Of a DNA stretch of 6,199 nucleotides, positions 5,351 through 6,199 are shown piece after piece. The notes under the pieces were generated by a model. It was not told where the DNA came from. It did not search any database and was given only the letters and a program-made list of their open reading frames with translations. Source of the stretch: Methylomonas sp. (GTDB lineage Bacteria; Pseudomonadota; Gammaproteobacteria; Methylococcales; Methylomonadaceae); the NCBI GenBank assembly GCA_028688235.1, contig JAQTYP010000225.1, positions 1 to 6,199 of the forward strand. The letters run 5' to 3'. The position numbers and the translations under genes were made by a program. The first letter of the stretch is position 1; the number at the start of each line of letters is the position of its first letter.

Positions 5351-5366
5351 ATTTCGTTCACGAAAT
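5351..5366. other. Small palindrome upstream of the acylase gene
   Basis: ATTTCG and CGAAAT pair perfectly around a TTCA loop, 20 bases upstream of the acylase start. It lies in the 107-base gap after sdhE (5331-5437), which also has a GCGAC/GTCGC palindrome at 5411-5422. These could be a regulator site or mRNA hairpins. Neither has a T run that would make it a clear terminator, so read-through from sdhE is possible. Confidence 0.3.
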
Positions 5367-5437
5367 ATAGAAAACTCTCGAATTCGGGAAAACGCTGAAT
5401 AGCTTAGGCAGCGACTTGTCGCCGCAAGGAATGAGAT

Positions 5438-5680
5438 CTATACCACGGGCAAGACCTTGATTTGCGCTATCAGTGGCACCAGCTTGGTATCTTGGCAACG
5501 GCTCTCGCCTAGCAAATAAGCCAATAATTGGCCGTCTTCCAGTTCCAGCAATTGCACGAAAGCTCTTTTTTGTTCCGGTTCCGACCTCGCATAACACTGA
5601 TCCAAATAGCGGCTCAACAATAAATCCAGTTCTACAGTTCCACGCCGGCAGCGCCAGCGCAGCTTATTCAGATCGCTCAT
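5438..5680 (-). CDS. sdhE: SdhE, FAD assembly factor for succinate dehydrogenase
   Basis: This is a small helical protein of 80 residues, the normal size for the SdhE/YgfY/Sdh5 family. It helps attach FAD covalently to SdhA. The hallmark RGxxE motif is present as R13-G14-T-V-E17 in CRRGTVELD. It is followed by the usual aromatic and acidic helices, including FVQLLELEDGQLLAYLLG at 41-58. The ATG at 5680 overlaps the sdhB stop (ATGA), so it is translationally coupled to sdhB and no separate ribosome-binding site is evident. In E. coli this gene sits away from the sdh genes; here it directly follows the iron-sulfur subunit, which fits its role in building the same complex. Confidence 0.92.
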   Translation of the reverse strand: MSDLNKLRWRCRRGTVELDLLLSRYLDQCYARSEPEQKRAFVQLLELEDGQLLAYLLGESRCQDTKLVPLIAQIKVLPVV

Positions 5681-6199
5681 GGATAATTACGCTGAACCAG
5701 TAATTTTTTGATCTCGGCGATGGCCTGGGCCGGATTCAGGCCTTTGGGACAGGTATCGGTGCAATTCATGATGGTATGGCAGCGGTATAGCTTGAAGGCG
5801 TCGTTCAACTCGGCCAGGCGCTCGTCATCGGCCGTATCGCGGCTGTCCGCCAGCCAGCGATAGGCTTGCAGCAAAATTGCCGGCCCCAGATACTGATCGC
5901 CGTTCCACCAGTAACTTGGACAACTGGTCGAACAACAGGCGCACAGCACGCATTCGTACAGGCCGTCGAGCTTGGCCCGCTGGTCGCGGCTTTGCAGACG
6001 TTCGCCATGGTCAGGCACATCGCTATCGCTAGTCAACCAAGGCTTGATAGCCTGATATTGATCGAAGAAATGACTCATATCCGCGACCAGGTCTTTGACG
6101 ACGGCCAGATGCGGTAACGGAAAAATTTTAATGGTGCCTTTGTATTCGGCTATGGCTTTGGTACAGGCCAAGCTATTTCTGCCGTTGATATTCATCGCG
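5677..6199 (-). CDS. sdhB: Succinate dehydrogenase iron-sulfur subunit, C-terminal part (5' end outside window)
   Basis: SdhB passes electrons from the SdhA flavin through three iron-sulfur clusters to ubiquinone at the inner membrane (TCA cycle and respiratory complex II). The visible part starts within the 2Fe-2S domain at AMNINGRN, so roughly the first 60-65 residues are missing. Counting from the Met at 6195, Cys11 is the last 2Fe-2S ligand. CVLCACCSTSCP (Cys82, 85, 88, 92) and CHTIMNCTDTCPKG (Cys139, 145, 149) provide the 4Fe-4S and 3Fe-4S ligands. SYWWN at 94-98 matches the quinone-site Ser/Trp region of E. coli SdhB. The Met at 6195 is internal, not the start. The stop TGA overlaps the sdhE start. 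Every expected ligand in view is intact. Confidence 0.96.
   Translation of the reverse strand, partial: AMNINGRNSLACTKAIAEYKGTIKIFPLPHLAVVKDLVADMSHFFDQYQAIKPWLTSDSDVPDHGERLQSRDQRAKLDGLYECVLCACCSTSCPSYWWNGDQYLGPAILLQAYRWLADSRDTADDERLAELNDAFKLYRCHTIMNCTDTCPKGLNPAQAIAEIKKLLVQRNYP

Noticed and set aside
5358..5597. A second minus-strand frame overlapping sdhE
   Set aside because: It is out of frame with SdhE, which carries the RGxxE motif and the coupled start; the overlapping frame shows no family pattern.
1..6199. CRISPR array, tRNA or rRNA genes, toxin-antitoxin pair
   Set aside because: No regularly spaced repeats, no tRNA-like or rRNA sequence, and no pair of small genes of known toxin-antitoxin type were seen.

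Overview
The window joins two kinds of DNA. The right half (about 2958-6199) is ordinary gammaproteobacterial chromosome read on the minus strand: the 3' part of sdhB, then sdhE, then a gene for a large penicillin-acylase-family Ntn hydrolase. Protein similarity and the roughly 50 % GC fit a gammaproteobacterium. A methylotroph of the Methylococcales is possible, but that is only an impression from the sequences.

The left half (about 126-2812) looks like one end of a filamentous-phage (inovirus)-type element. A small HTH regulator with a membrane-anchor-like segment (plus strand) faces a divergent four-gene early operon (minus strand). That operon encodes a zinc-ribbon protein, a 68-residue CxxC/CxxxC finger protein, an unrecognised 165-residue protein, and a rolling-circle replication protein of the gpII/X family. 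Each gene overlaps the start of the next (ATGA, TGATG, then an 11-base overlap), so translation is probably coupled. The divergent intergenic region holds two candidate promoters, each with a TGAAA/TTTCA-type palindrome at its start, as expected for a self-regulated switch. A GAAA-loop hairpin lies just upstream of the Rep start.

The element carries marks of insertion and decay. Rep is cut at about residue 278 by the end of an ISL3-family insertion sequence, whose transposase start runs off the left edge. At the other end, the 3' part of the regulator gene contains a 28-base sequence that I align by eye to the E. coli dif site at 22 of 28 positions, including an identical 6-base centre. This is the expected kind of attachment site for a phage that uses the host XerC/XerD recombinases. 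Beyond it the regulator frame runs on for about 60 residues and overlaps the end of the acylase gene, which suggests that its tail is encoded by host DNA.

No coat, adsorption or Zot-like assembly genes are visible. They may lie beyond the IS to the left, or be absent, in which case this would be a satellite or remnant. The most novel part is the early operon with its two different zinc-finger proteins and unknown third protein ahead of Rep.
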